This document shows positions 55,155 to 64,000 of a DNA stretch of 64,000 bases, piece after piece. The stretch comes from CAWEBF01 sp963807235 (GTDB taxonomy: Bacteria > Acidobacteriota > Vicinamibacteria > Vicinamibacterales > UBA2999). Both the position numbers and the translations under genes were made by a program. The stretch is from NCBI GenBank assembly GCA_963807235.1, contig CAWEBF010000028.1:124001-188000 (forward strand), read 5' to 3'. A model generated the notes under the pieces. That model saw only the letters and a list, made by a program, of their open reading frames with translations. It had not been told where the DNA came from and ran no database searches. The first letter of the stretch is position 1. Every line of letters starts with the position of its first letter.

Positions 55155-55399
55155 GTCTTGCCCCTCGACGCCCTAACTTCCTGGTCATCTACGGCTTACC
55201 TCCGCGGGCGAGCGCTTCTGGATCTTGCCTGCCGGGCCGCAAACAAAAGTCGCAGAATCATATGCCCAGGGGGGGGATTTTCTGGGCCTGAAACTCTGCC
55301 GCACGTGGGAGACTATCGATATTTCCTCGATAATTCGCGCCTCCTTAACTGAACCGAGAGGCCAGGGCATCTGGCACCCAGTGTGTATCTCTACCGTGC
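55155..55399. other. Intergenic stretch downstream of tRNA-His
   Basis: 245 bp of lower GC than the surroundings. It contains an 8-base G run flanked by GCCCAG/CTGGGC (55264-55287) and TATCGA-N7-TCGATA (55314-55332). No gene was recognised; regulatory sites for the 55400 gene are possible. Confidence 0.35.
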
Positions 55400-55789
55400 G
55401 TGAGCGCACTGGACACGGCTGCCCGTGAGCACGTCAGGCCCACCGATCCACCGGGATCGGATGCCGACGCCTGGTTCTCGGCCCTGGACGATCGGACGAT
55501 CGAACTGGGACCCCACCGGTGCGTGACGCGCGTCCAGGGGATTCACGCCAGCGCCGACGGCCTGTGGATTCAGCTTGTCTGTGAGGGCGACCAGGAAATC
55601 AGCGTCGTCGTGCGCGTGACCTCGGCTACCCGTGTCGAAGACGTGCTGAAACGGCTCAAAGAGGACGCACCCGTCGGCCGCCCCCTCGAGATCATCGACA
55701 TGGACGGATCCCGAAGCACGCCGGCCGCGGTGCGAATGGGCCGGGCCGACGCCACCGGCTCGCTGCCAGCCGCCCGCGGCGCTCACTAG
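55400..55789 (+). CDS. Small acidic hypothetical protein
   Basis: 129 residues, no signal peptide or membrane segment. The central part WFSALDDRTIELGPHRCVTR, GLWIQLVCEGDQEISVVVRV and TRVEDVLKRLKEDAPVGRPL looks like a compact alpha/beta fold. N- and C-termini are Ala/Gly/Asp-rich and probably disordered. I do not recognise the family. It stands alone between the tRNA-His region and the convergent TonB-receptor gene. Confidence 0.65.
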   Translation: MSALDTAAREHVRPTDPPGSDADAWFSALDDRTIELGPHRCVTRVQGIHASADGLWIQLVCEGDQEISVVVRVTSATRVEDVLKRLKEDAPVGRPLEIIDMDGSRSTPAAVRMGRADATGSLPAARGAH

Positions 55790-55810
55790 ACGCCCGCGCG
55801 CGGAGCCTCG

Positions 55811-57949
55811 CTAGAAAGTAAAGCGAACCTCACCGAGAATCTGGCGCCGCAAGATGTCGCCAAAGATGTGCTGTTGGATCTCGGAGTTGCCGAGGTTCGT
55901 GATCTTCAGGCTCGTGGTCACACGATCGTCGAACCACCGCACGCCGGCGGCGGCGTTGACCAGCGTGTAGGCGTCGGTCGTCCCGGCGAACCGCAGGTCC
56001 AGCACGTCCTGCCAATAGGCCTCGCCGTTGTAGCTCACCGAGAAATTCCCCAACCATCGCTGGTGACTGAAGTTGAACCCGGCGTTGAAGCGATGGTTGG
56101 CCGGGACGTTCGCCTCACGGGGATCGAAGCCGCTGATGTCGGGGTCGGCCTGGAACGAGTAGTTCACAAACGCGTTGACGGCCCGGTTGACGGCGGTGTC
56201 AACGCCCAGCTCGATCCCCTTGTCCTTCACGGTTCCGAGGTTGCGATAGCTGAAGAGCGCCGGCAGTCCCGGCGGAGGGATCAACCCAATCACGAACGTG
56301 GGGATGACCGGGGGCCAGGTTGCCGGCGGGTTCGCGGGCGAATAGCTGGCGACCTGGGTGAAGTAGATGCCGTCGTCGGTGGTATTCCAGTACACCGAGG
56401 CTGACACCGTGGTGCGGTTGCGCACCTGCCCCACGTAACCGACCTCGTACGCCGTCATCGTCTCCTGCGTGAGATCCGGGTTTCCGATGGCCCCAACCGG
56501 CAGGATGAAGCGCGCCAGCGCCGGTGAAATAGCGCTGAGGTTCACCTCGTTCAAAACCACCGTAGCCAGGTGGTTGTTGATGAACGAGGGGGCCCGGAAG
56601 GCGCGGTTGAACGACAGCCGAACCGTGTGCGCGCCGGCGGGCTTCAACAGGAGCGTGGTGCGTGGGGAAAACACCGCGTCCTCGATCGACGAGAACTTGT
56701 CCAGGCGGCCGCCGACCACCCATCGCACGTTGTTGCTGAAGAAAATCTCGTCCTGGATGTAAGCGCCGCCCTCGTTGCGATTCTCACCGTTGGGCGCCAG
56801 GGTCACGTCGAAGGTGTTGCGCCGAAAGTTGCCGCCGTAGCTCAGCGCGTGGCGCGTGCCGATGGCGCGGGACTCGCCGGCCTCGAAGTCGAAGGTCTCG
56901 GTCTCGAAGCCGAGCGGAAGGAACTGGCCCGTAGCGCCGCGAGACACCAGGTTCACCGCATCGGCGTCGAGGAGGTTGGTGAAGAACGCCACCCGCCGGC
57001 CGCCCTGCTGCCACTTCGCGGAGAAGTAGCCCAGCCGCGACCCGTTCTGGATGTCGAAGGGTCCGATGCCGGTGTGGATGATGCCCTCCGTGCCGCTCAG
57101 GCCGCCGTTGAAGGTCAGGACTCCGCCGTTCACCAACGAATAGTCCACGCGCGCGTCGAACTTCGGCTGCGACGTGCCGGTGTTCGTGTACGGGGGGTAC
57201 GGCGTGTTCAGCGGGTTGTTGATCGTCCCCACAGGGCGCGGCAGCGGATCCTGCGTGAAGTAGCCCGCCGACAGCTTGTACGCCCAGCGATCGTCCACGG
57301 CTTGCGCATGCGAGCCGTTGACGTAGAACAGCGAGCCGGAATCGCGATCGACACCCTGGGCGCTGCGCACGAAGCCGCCGGCGCCGATGGTCAGCGACGT
57401 GCCCCGCTCCGCGGCCAGTTCGCGCGGCGACTTCGTGATCACGTTGACTACGCCGCTCATGGCGTTGGCGCCCCACACGGCCGAGGCCGGACCGCGAATC
57501 ACCTCGATCTGCTTGATCTCATGGGCGTTGGCGGGCACGAAGTCCCACATCACCATGCCGTAGAAGTCGAGGTAGATGGAGCGGCCGTCCACGAGCGCCA
57601 GCTGCGACGTAGACAGGGTGGCGGTGGCGCCGCGGGCGGTGACGTTGAAGTCGCGCGCCGATACCTGGCTCACGTTGAGCCCTGGCACCGCTCGCAGGAG
57701 GTCGCCGATGTTCGTCGACGGCGAGTTTTCGATCGTTTGCGTGGTTATCACGCTCACGGCGGCTGGTGCGTTGACCAGCTGCTGCTCGACACGAGAGGCC
57801 GACACGACGACGGTCTCCTCAAAGGTTGGAGGCTGCTCGGGATCTTGCGGCTGCTGACCCGCCGGCGCCGGTTGTGCGGGCGGTGCCTGGCCCTGGGCCA
57901 CGACCGGAGTTGCCAACGCGAGAAGCAGGAGCGCCAGGAGAATGGGCAT
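55811..57949 (-). CDS. TonB-dependent outer-membrane receptor
   Basis: 712 residues from the ATG at 57949, where a signal peptide (MPILLALLLLALATPVVAQG) begins. A Gln/Pro-rich linker, then the plug domain: FEETVVVSASRVEQQLVNAP, VITTQTIENSPSTNIGDLLR, QIEVIRGPASAVWGANAMSG. The barrel follows and ends in LGEVRFTF with a terminal Phe, the outer-membrane insertion signal. The plug resembles that of siderophore, cobalamin and colicin I receptors; the substrate is unknown. No TonB/ExbBD or oxygen- or metal-response gene is adjacent. Confidence 0.92.
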   Translation of the reverse strand: MPILLALLLLALATPVVAQGQAPPAQPAPAGQQPQDPEQPPTFEETVVVSASRVEQQLVNAPAAVSVITTQTIENSPSTNIGDLLRAVPGLNVSQVSARDFNVTARGATATLSTSQLALVDGRSIYLDFYGMVMWDFVPANAHEIKQIEVIRGPASAVWGANAMSGVVNVITKSPRELAAERGTSLTIGAGGFVRSAQGVDRDSGSLFYVNGSHAQAVDDRWAYKLSAGYFTQDPLPRPVGTINNPLNTPYPPYTNTGTSQPKFDARVDYSLVNGGVLTFNGGLSGTEGIIHTGIGPFDIQNGSRLGYFSAKWQQGGRRVAFFTNLLDADAVNLVSRGATGQFLPLGFETETFDFEAGESRAIGTRHALSYGGNFRRNTFDVTLAPNGENRNEGGAYIQDEIFFSNNVRWVVGGRLDKFSSIEDAVFSPRTTLLLKPAGAHTVRLSFNRAFRAPSFINNHLATVVLNEVNLSAISPALARFILPVGAIGNPDLTQETMTAYEVGYVGQVRNRTTVSASVYWNTTDDGIYFTQVASYSPANPPATWPPVIPTFVIGLIPPPGLPALFSYRNLGTVKDKGIELGVDTAVNRAVNAFVNYSFQADPDISGFDPREANVPANHRFNAGFNFSHQRWLGNFSVSYNGEAYWQDVLDLRFAGTTDAYTLVNAAAGVRWFDDRVTTSLKITNLGNSEIQQHIFGDILRRQILGEVRFTF

Positions 57950-58062
57950 GGCCGGGTATTCTGGGCCCCGGCAGCCCCGGATGCAAGGTAGAAGGTCGCC
58001 ACGCTCGCGTCTCTCCATGAAACGCGAACGTGGCCGGGGAGATTTTGCTGACGAGAAGGCGA

Positions 58063-58389
58063 CTAACGCTTCAGCGCCGCACGACGCCTGTCCTCCGCGG
58101 TCTCGCCGTTGAAAGAACTGTTCGCAAACCCGGCGGCTGGACCGATCGAGCAGACAGGCGTGACGCCATCCGCGCCAATGGCCCTGAACGTGACTGGCGT
58201 CTGGAAAGGCCCATCGGTCCACACGATGCCCACGTGCGTTGGAAACGAGCCGAGGATACCGGCGTTGAAGGTGAACCCGGTGAAGGCGCCAGAGAAGAAC
58301 CAGCTGTCGCCCGCGAGCCCCGAGCCATCGAGGACGCCGTCGTCGATGTCCACGGAGTCGTGGACGGCCGGCGCGCCCGGCAGGATTCG
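58063..58389 (-). pseudogene. Fragment of a PEP-CTERM-type secreted protein gene
   Basis: A coherent stretch of protein lies on the minus strand: DSVDIDDGVLDGSGLAGDSW, FTFNAGILGSFPTHVGIVWT, VTFRAIGADGVTP and FNGETAEDR. This resembles the middle of extracellular PEP-CTERM-sorted proteins, which usually continue with FFG and a sorting signal. Here the frame stops shortly after AEDR. Upstream, the coherent part begins exactly at a 20-bp copy of the adjacent tRNA-Arg 3' end, and no start codon or signal peptide is left. I read it as a gene truncated at both ends, probably by integration or excision at the tRNA. Confidence 0.65.
58370..58389 (-). repeat. 20-bp exact copy of the tRNA-Arg(CCG) 3' end (att-like)
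   Basis: GGCGCGCCCGGCAGGATTCG on the plus strand at 58370-58389 is identical to 58470-58489, which is the 3' end of tRNA-Arg(CCG). Direct repeats, 100 bp apart. Confidence 0.85.
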
Positions 58390-58450
58390 TCCACGCTCGC
58401 AACGAGCCGAAGGCGAGTTGCGGCGTGAGCTAGAACGGCTGGGCGCAGAC

Positions 58451-58468
58451 ACCCCAACGAAGTTGGGG

Positions 58469-58469
<1 letters not shown>
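58451..58469 (-). terminator. Hairpin directly after tRNA-Arg(CCG)
   Basis: ACCCCAAC-GAA-GTTGGGGT, a perfect 8-bp stem with a 3-nt loop that begins at the CCA end of the tRNA. No clear U-tract follows, so it may be a processing or weak termination signal. Confidence 0.5.
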
Positions 58470-58545
<76 letters not shown>

Positions 58546-58616
58546 GTACGAGAAATCGTCGAATAAGATCTGGCCTAATAGATCCTGCCTGGCCTGCCAA
58601 TCCCGCCGTGCGGTCT

Positions 58617-58693
<77 letters not shown>

Positions 58694-58820
58694 ACGACTC
58701 GCCATCTTACCATTCGACAGTCCCGCTGCCCGTCAGGGCCTCATAGCTGAACTGTCAGCTTGACGACAGACCGCATGTATCTGCGGGCGTAACATTCTGG
58801 CGCCGTTTGCACGCGGCGCC

Positions 58821-59011
58821 ATGTCTGAGCTTCCCAAAACCGGCCTGATGTGTCCGGCTTGCCGTTTACGAGTCGCACTGCTCGACGACGCGCAACCCGA
58901 CTCGACGCACGAACTTGCCATGCAGTGCCCGGCATGCGGGCACCGATGGACATGGCGTGATCCCGATCTCCCTGAAGGAGAACCGCTGCTCCGGCGGGCG
59001 CGTCTACTTGA
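58821..59011 (+). CDS. Small zinc-ribbon protein, probable single-base frame error near the end
   Basis: Residues 1-45 (MSELPKTGLMCPACRLRVAL then LAMQCPACGHRWTWRDPDL) hold two CPAC pairs spaced as in zinc-ribbon domains. As sequenced, the frame then runs on antisense through the next gene to 59675 without coding sense. Adding one G to the GGG at 58996-58998 would give a stop at 59009-59011 and a protein of about 63 residues ending just past the stop of the convergent gene. That fits the pattern of single-base indels elsewhere. Family and function unknown. Confidence 0.45.
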
Positions 59012-59660
59012 CGGGAAGCAACGGCTTGCGGTCAGGTGGCAGCTGCTGGTCCACCGCGGTCAGCATGAGACCCGCCATCACGTAGTCGCCGATGATCGCC
59101 GGGATCTCCACGGCGCCCTGCGGGCCGAAGAGCTCCACGGTCTTTGCCCACAACTCCGGGCTGACCTTGTGGTCGCGGAGAAGCGCCCGGCCGAGCCTGA
59201 TCACCGTGGCGTCCTTCTCCTCCAGCCCGGTCACGTCGCGGTTGAATTTCACGGCGTCGATCGCCGCCTGCGGCAGGCCGGCGCGAACGGCTGCCGGCTC
59301 GTGGCCCGACCACTCGTACTGCTGGTCGAACTCGCGCGCGGCGATGAGCGCCGACAGCTCGAAATAGCGGCTGCCGGCCACGGTCGTGCGCAGATACTGA
59401 TTCAGCTCGTGAATCGGCAGCGCGGCCTTCGGGCTGTACATCGACACAGGTGCGGGACCGGTCTTCGGCATCCCGCGAGCGCCGCCGATGCGATCCCAGA
59501 TGCGCTGGCCGTCGGCGTCGAGCTGGGCTCGCTGCACCAGCGGCAGTCGCGACAGGGAGTCGGCTTTGATGTCCGGCGGCAGTCGTGCCTGGCCTCCCAC
59601 CGCTACTGCCGCCGACACGGCGAAGACCGCAAGAGCAATTTCCTGAACGCGCTGACGCAT
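59004..59660 (-). CDS. Secreted carboxymuconolactone-decarboxylase/AhpD-like protein
   Basis: 218 residues from the ATG at 59660 with GGAGACAGG upstream. A signal peptide (VFAVSAAVAVGGQA) precedes a helical domain matching the CMD/AhpD superfamily: SALIAAREFDQQYEWSGHEP, AVRAGLPQAAIDAVKF, DKATVI-like EKDATVIRLGRALL, and ELFGPQGAVEIPAIIGDYV. The catalytic CxxC of AhpD is absent, so peroxidase-type activity is unlikely. Function unknown. It is convergent with the zinc-ribbon gene. Confidence 0.82.
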   Translation of the reverse strand: MRQRVQEIALAVFAVSAAVAVGGQARLPPDIKADSLSRLPLVQRAQLDADGQRIWDRIGGARGMPKTGPAPVSMYSPKAALPIHELNQYLRTTVAGSRYFELSALIAAREFDQQYEWSGHEPAAVRAGLPQAAIDAVKFNRDVTGLEEKDATVIRLGRALLRDHKVSPELWAKTVELFGPQGAVEIPAIIGDYVMAGLMLTAVDQQLPPDRKPLLPVK

Positions 59661-59791
59661 GACCTGTCTCCTTGAAGTCACCGAACTCGACGACCCGCCA
59701 CTCCCCGCCCGTGGCGGATCGTCTCGCGGAGGGTACCACTCCTCAGGCGCGCCTCGCTGGCTTTGACGAATATTTGCGGTTCTCACCGGGG

Positions 59792-60488
59792 TCAGGCCGG
59801 CCCCCACGACGCAATGTCGCCGTGGCGGCGGCGCGATGCAGGCGCCGGCTTGTCCGTCCAGTCGAACACCATTTGCCAGTCGTACTGCTGGTCAAGGCGG
59901 ACCACGACCGTCAGCGTTTCGCCGTCCTTCGACGGTGAGAGCCGTGGTTCGCCGTCCTCCTGCCGCGCCACGAGACGACTCCGCGACAGCTTCAACCGCG
60001 CGGCTGGAGCTTGACCCGACGTCTCGACCACCCGCCCGACAAGGGCGGGTCCCATTACGTCCCTCGCCACGTCGTTGAGGAAGAGCCACGTGGCCACTGC
60101 ATAAGTCGGCGCGGGCTTCGGTGGAAGTGCGATCTCGCTGCGGATCAGCGCGGAAGACCGGCGCCGGTATCGCGTCCACGGCGGCCTGGTGAACGGCGGG
60201 CGGCAGCAGTCCCTCCACCACGGCGTGAGCGCGCGGCCGATCGACCAGCATCACGCGGGCCATCGCGTCTCGCACGTGCCGCGTGACCGGTCCCAGGTCG
60301 AGCACGCCCTCCAGTTGTTCCATCCGTGCTTCGACGTGCGACTCTTCGAGCGCCAGCGCCACCGCTTGCGCGGACTGACGCTGCGCCTCGTCGAGCTCGA
60401 GCGCCAGGTCGCGGGCCTCGCCACGCAGCCTCTCCAACTCGCGGCGCAGGCTGTCCTCCTCCGCGGGGCGTATCGTCTCGTCCTTCAT
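59792..60488 (-). CDS. Hypothetical protein with N-terminal coiled coil, one apparent frameshift
   Basis: About 231 residues when joined. Starts MKDETIRPAEEDSLRRELER with a coiled coil to about residue 60, then MLVDRPRAHAVVEGLLPPAV and AAVDAIPAPVF. At GG 60152-60153 the frame changes; removing one base gives ALIRSEIALPPKPAPTYAVA and TWLFLNDVARDVMGPALVGR, ending YDWQMVFDWTDKPAP. I do not recognise the family. Its ATG overlaps the stop of the GT61 gene by 4 bp, so it belongs to the polysaccharide operon running leftward from 64000. Confidence 0.7.
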
Positions 60489-61858
60489 GGGCGGTCCCCC
60501 ACGGGACCGACGCGGGGGACCGCGTCCACCCTCGCCTCGACCTTGTCGAGAAACGCCGACAGCCGTGCGATCGGCATCGAATCGCCGCCCAGGAAGCAGT
60601 GACAGTGCTGCGCGAACGCGGCCGCCAGGTGCACGTAGAAGTGCGGCGAGTCGCCGAGCATCGACAGCCGTCGATTCGGCGAGCCGCCCGTGCGGATCCA
60701 CCCGGAGCGCGAGCCGCGCTGATCGGCGTACCACGCCATCAGGCTGTCGCTCAGCAGAACCACGACGTGCGTATCGGGGGCCGAAAAAACGATGTCGGCC
60801 AGGCCAGCGCCGCTGACGCCAGCCACGACCGCCGCGTCGCGAAAGATGCGGATCTGATCGTCCAGGGAGCAGTCGGCCATCACCAGCACCTCGAAGCCGC
60901 GGCTGGCGAACAGCGCCTCGACTTCCGGCTCGTTGGACACCCAGCGCCGCTTGGGATCGGCATCGCGGCGCGACACGTAGATGCGACGGGTGCCCTTCCC
61001 CGACGCCGTCGTGCCACGCGAGGTCAACAGGCGCCGCGTCTCGAGGAGCGCGGACAGCGGCCGCCCGCCCGCCCGTCCGTCGGATTCGAATACCAGCAGG
61101 CGAGCGGCCTCGACCGGCGCGCCGTCCCATGCCACGGCCTGCGCCGCCGGCAGCCCGACCAGTTCGAGCGTGGCGCGCTGGAATCCCCGTAGTGGCGACG
61201 GCAAGAGGAACCGGGCGGAGGGCGCGATCGACGAGAGCGCCACCACCTGGGGCACGCAGTCCAACAGCCAGTGACCGAAGTTCCGGAGCTTCCGCTGCGC
61301 GAAGTCGAACGTGAATTTCGGTATGGCCACGACGCCGGCCGCGCTCGCAGCGCTCGCGCGCGCGGCCGGGGCTCGAACGGACACGCGAAGCGTGCGCCCG
61401 CCCGCGCCCGAGCGGGCGGCGTCTTCCTCGCTGCGGACCACCGCCCCGGGAATATCAAGAACGGTGCTCGATGCGCCACGCAATCCCTCGTCGTCCGCGG
61501 ATCCGTCGTGGCCGTGCAGGCTGTCCCAGAGCGCCTGGATCCGCGGGTCAGCCGTCGCACTCTCGATGACGCCGAGACGCGACGTCACGGGATGCTCGAC
61601 CGCCTCGCCGATCGAGAGGCGGGCGACGTTCAGCCGCAGCCGGGAGGGCCCCTCCAGCACCAGGCTGTCCGATCCCAGCCGCGCAAACGGCATCCCCGCC
61701 AGCCGCGCGCGTTCCCCCGCCTGCCGGACAAGAGCAGCCAGCTCCCGCTCGGCCCGTTGACGCTCTTCCTTCACGCGCGCCTGCAATTCCGATACGGCCT
61801 TCCGGGCGTTGGCCACCTCGTCGCGAAGGGATGACGGCGTCGTCACGGGCGAAAACAC
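60485..61858 (-). CDS. Family 61 (DUF563) glycosyltransferase
   Basis: 457 residues. An N-terminal coiled coil (about 8-50, RDEVANARKAVSELQARVKE) is followed by the GT61 domain: RKLRNFGHWLLDCVPQVVAL, RRIYVSRRDADPKRRW, EPEVEALFASRGFEVLVMAD, and VVAGVSGAGLADIVFSAP. Eukaryotic GT61 enzymes are xylosyl- or arabinosyltransferases; bacterial ones act in capsule or exopolysaccharide synthesis. The 3' end overlaps the next gene by 4 bp and the start overlaps the membrane protein gene by 16 bp. Confidence 0.85.
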   Translation of the reverse strand: MFSPVTTPSSLRDEVANARKAVSELQARVKEERQRAERELAALVRQAGERARLAGMPFARLGSDSLVLEGPSRLRLNVARLSIGEAVEHPVTSRLGVIESATADPRIQALWDSLHGHDGSADDEGLRGASSTVLDIPGAVVRSEEDAARSGAGGRTLRVSVRAPAARASAASAAGVVAIPKFTFDFAQRKLRNFGHWLLDCVPQVVALSSIAPSARFLLPSPLRGFQRATLELVGLPAAQAVAWDGAPVEAARLLVFESDGRAGGRPLSALLETRRLLTSRGTTASGKGTRRIYVSRRDADPKRRWVSNEPEVEALFASRGFEVLVMADCSLDDQIRIFRDAAVVAGVSGAGLADIVFSAPDTHVVVLLSDSLMAWYADQRGSRSGWIRTGGSPNRRLSMLGDSPHFYVHLAAAFAQHCHCFLGGDSMPIARLSAFLDKVEARVDAVPRVGPVGDRP

Positions 61859-63612
61859 GGCCAGTTCAGCGGCTCAAAGCGGCCGGTGGCTCGGGCGTTG
61901 CGGTTGACCAGCAACCGAATCCGAAAGCGGCCGCCGAATGTGTGCTCCGCCGTGTTCAGGAAGGCCTGATCGAAATAGGACACGACGATCGGGAACGACT
62001 CGCGAAAACCACCGAGGTCGTCGCTGGCACCGACGATCGCGATGGGAACTGATTGGGCACGCAAGCGTGTCACGGTCAGCCGTTGCATCTCGTCGGTCGT
62101 GAAGAATCCGGGCCGCAAGTCGGCGTGTCCACCCGCGAATCCCCGCTCTCCCAGCGCCAGCACCTGCGGAATGTAGTGTTGCACGAAGATACGGTCGGTC
62201 GGCTGCGTGCATTCCCGAAGATAGAGCGCCAGCATCAGCAAATCGTCTGGATCGGCCGGCGGGTCGGACGCAATGGGAAACGCCTGCCCCGCCCGCCTCC
62301 AGATCTCCGCGGCGCGATCGACGGCGGCGTCGATCGATTGATCCAGGGCGGATTTCTCCAGCCGGCGCGGCAGATCGTCGGTGACGCCGATGACCAGTAC
62401 GGCCAAGACGACGCCGGCCGCGGACACCAGCAACGCGCGTGCCGGGGCGAACGCCGGATGCCCGCGCCACGGAGCCCGCACATCCTCCGGGTGCCACACC
62501 AGGCGGAGCGCCGCCACCACAAGCCACGCGACCAACAGGGCGTGGGGCACCGAGGGATCCGCCAGACGCGCCGCCAGCGGGGACCGGAGGAAGCCGACGT
62601 TCAACATCAGGCCGAGCGCGGCAACGGCCGCCACCTTCGGCGAGGCGTTCGGCCACGACGGACGGAATGCGTGTGGCGACAGGCTCCAGAACGCGAACGC
62701 CAGGAGCGGCAACGCCAGCTCACCGTAGAAGAGCCACGCCACCGAGTTGTCCTGCACCGTCGCCACGGTGCGCCTGACGAGGCTTCCTGCCTGGGCCTCG
62801 GGCGACACACCGTCCGGGTTGTCGAACAGACCCGGCCAGACAACCGGCGCGCGACCGCGATCCTGCTGCGCCCACGCCGCCGCCGTCTGAAAGTAGGTCA
62901 CCACGCCGCCGTTTTGCTGGATGAACACCAGATAGGGGGTGGACAGCAGCACAACAAGGGCGCCATAGCCCACGGCGTGTCGAACACGCTCGCGCCACGG
63001 CAGATGCGTCGTGGCCAGCAGCAGCACGGCGAAGGCTCCACCGATGAACACACCGTGGTCGTGGCGAAAGAGAAACCCCACCACGGTCACGAGAGCCACA
63101 AGGAGGAGGCGCCCCCCGCTCTGCCGATCCGTGAATGCCCACAGCGCCGGAATCGCCAGCACGTAGACGAGGATCTTCGGGTAGTTGTAGAAGCGGGCGG
63201 CGAGCAGGATCTGCAGCAGCGCTGCGGCCACGCCCAGCAGCAGCGAACCCGATATGCCCTCAGCCAGGAGAAACACGCCGGCGCCGCAGGCTGCCAGGAC
63301 GGTTACGCAGAAGGCGATCTCCGACAACGTGCCGCGCCCGAACACCTGCTGCACGGCCGCCGCCACGTAGTAGAAAAGCGGCGCGCCGTGATCCACGAAG
63401 TCACGAACCGGCAGATCGCCGAACAGGATCTGCCAGCCGCGTACGAGGTAGAAGAAGTGGTCGTCGGTCAGGAAGGCAAAGCTGCCATTGGGATCGTTGA
63501 AGCGCAGCAGCCACGCGAAGACGAAGAGCCCCGCGGCGCACAGGAGCATTGCCGCCGCGCGGACGATCCACGTCGCGCGCGCCCAGGGTACGGCAACAGC
63601 CGTCACCGCCAC
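61843..63612 (-). CDS. Polytopic membrane protein, GT39/ArnT-like
   Basis: 589 residues, about ten TM helices in the first 420. The first periplasmic loop has TDDHFFYLVRGWQILFGDLP and FVDHGAPLFYYVAA, matching the acidic and aromatic positions of lipid-linked-sugar mannosyltransferases. The C-terminal 170 residues are soluble (YLRECTQPTDRIFVQHYIPQ) and probably periplasmic. No catalytic site can be assigned with certainty. It lies 9 bp downstream of the epimerase gene in the same operon, so a role in glycan assembly is inferred. Confidence 0.8.
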   Translation of the reverse strand: MAVTAVAVPWARATWIVRAAAMLLCAAGLFVFAWLLRFNDPNGSFAFLTDDHFFYLVRGWQILFGDLPVRDFVDHGAPLFYYVAAAVQQVFGRGTLSEIAFCVTVLAACGAGVFLLAEGISGSLLLGVAAALLQILLAARFYNYPKILVYVLAIPALWAFTDRQSGGRLLLVALVTVVGFLFRHDHGVFIGGAFAVLLLATTHLPWRERVRHAVGYGALVVLLSTPYLVFIQQNGGVVTYFQTAAAWAQQDRGRAPVVWPGLFDNPDGVSPEAQAGSLVRRTVATVQDNSVAWLFYGELALPLLAFAFWSLSPHAFRPSWPNASPKVAAVAALGLMLNVGFLRSPLAARLADPSVPHALLVAWLVVAALRLVWHPEDVRAPWRGHPAFAPARALLVSAAGVVLAVLVIGVTDDLPRRLEKSALDQSIDAAVDRAAEIWRRAGQAFPIASDPPADPDDLLMLALYLRECTQPTDRIFVQHYIPQVLALGERGFAGGHADLRPGFFTTDEMQRLTVTRLRAQSVPIAIVGASDDLGGFRESFPIVVSYFDQAFLNTAEHTFGGRFRIRLLVNRNARATGRFEPLNWPCFRP

Positions 63613-63621
63613 GCTCCGGCG

Positions 63622-64000
63622 CTACTTGGCAGCGGCCGGCGCGGGCGCGTCGCGCACACCGGGACGGGTCGCGCGGTACCACTCGACCGTCCGGCGGAGC
63701 CCGTCGTCGAAATCTGTTTCGGCACGAAAGCCAAACCGCTCCTGCGCGCGGCTGACGTCGAGCCGGCGGCGCGGCTGTCCGTTGGGCTTGGAGCCGTCCC
63801 ACACAATCGAGCCCCGGAACCCCGAAAATTCGGCGATGCGCCCCACCAGCGTGGCAATCGAGATCTCGCGCCCGGAGCCGATGTTCACGGGGTCGGCGTC
63901 GTTGTATCGTTCGGCCGCCAGCAGGATCGCTTCCACCGCGTCGTCTACGTACAGAAAGTCCCGCGTCGCCGAGCCGTCGCCCCACACTTCAATCCGGTCG
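63622..64000 (-). CDS. NAD-dependent epimerase/dehydratase, GDP-fucose-synthase-like, cut by window edge
   Basis: Only the C-terminal ~125 residues are in the window. VWGDGSATRDFLYVDDAVEA, ILLAAERYNDADPVNIGSGR, EISIATLVGRIAEFSGF and SKPNGQPRRRLDVSRAQERF match the extended short-chain dehydrogenases that make GDP-L-fucose from GDP-4-keto-6-deoxymannose. The catalytic SYK and NADP-binding motifs lie beyond the window. A UDP-glucose 4-epimerase-type enzyme is the main alternative. First visible gene of the leftward polysaccharide operon. Confidence 0.82.
   Translation of the reverse strand, partial: DRIEVWGDGSATRDFLYVDDAVEAILLAAERYNDADPVNIGSGREISIATLVGRIAEFSGFRGSIVWDGSKPNGQPRRRLDVSRAQERFGFRAETDFDDGLRRTVEWYRATRPGVRDAPAPAAAK

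Noticed and set aside
55264..55332. c-di-GMP riboswitch next to the GGDEF gene
   Set aside because: The G run and TATCGA dyad do not match the conserved GEMM core, and the position is downstream of tRNA-His.

Overview
The window is high-GC, gene-dense bacterial DNA from a Gram-negative organism: it carries a TonB-dependent receptor, an MsbA-type exporter, an ECF sigma/anti-sigma pair and many signal peptides. The mix of families (DUF6152, DUF5916, DUF4097, an SCE4755-type polysaccharide-monooxygenase-like protein, a Ser/Thr kinase fused to a TolB-like propeller, and several copies of one secreted hypothetical family) points by inference to Acidobacteriota, probably class Vicinamibacteria. No 16S gene is present to confirm this.

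Layout. 1-8981: housekeeping genes (der, an HU/IHF protein, an M50 protease, then priA, type-4 UDG, coaBC, gmk and yicC in one leftward block). 8978-15880: lipid and polysaccharide genes (msbA, a dolichol-phosphate-mannose-synthase-like GT2, UDP-glucose dehydrogenase, then two GT4s and a GT2 in a tight rightward set). 15877-19895: a zinc-ribbon/trypsin-like membrane protease, DinB, an M48 peptidase and a secreted MBL hydrolase. 19903-24535: tRNA-Arg(UCU), a winged-helix/FHA regulator, an exported kinase-fold protein and a membrane Ser/Thr kinase. 24568-35884: ABC transporters, a TRIC channel, secreted hypotheticals, GreB, a DUF2079 membrane protein and a basic Lys/Ala-rich protein. 35891-37984: a three-gene operon (LPMO-like protein, DUF2182, DUF1326) that looks built around copper. 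38138-43412: DUF4097, anti-sigma and sigma genes divergent from a DUF5916 outer-membrane protein. 43462-46190: a HESHH peptidase, a small coiled-coil protein, an AlkZ-like winged-helix protein and a LON-domain protein. 46261-51006: HpaB, KatG, a PerR-like regulator and YbaN. 51111-55789: secreted hypotheticals, a degenerate MBL protein, a GGDEF protein and tRNA-His. 55811-58693: a TonB receptor, a gene fragment beside an attachment-site-like repeat, and two tRNA-Arg genes. 58821-64000: small genes leading into a second polysaccharide block (GT61, a membrane GT-like protein, a GDP-fucose-synthase-like epimerase) that runs off the window.

Two features cut across the window. First, short tandem arrays with a 7-bp period (ATTCACA, GGGCTCC and TGGTTCG types) sit in the narrowest intergenic gaps. 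They often begin in a stop codon, and in two places they bracket a single gene in inverted orientation. Second, eight genes (a ninth is suspected) are broken by single-base indels, nearly all +1 in short G/C runs and including the normally essential der. This looks more like assembly error than gene decay, and I annotate those genes as single genes with noted frame changes.

No CRISPR array, prophage, transposase or rRNA was seen.
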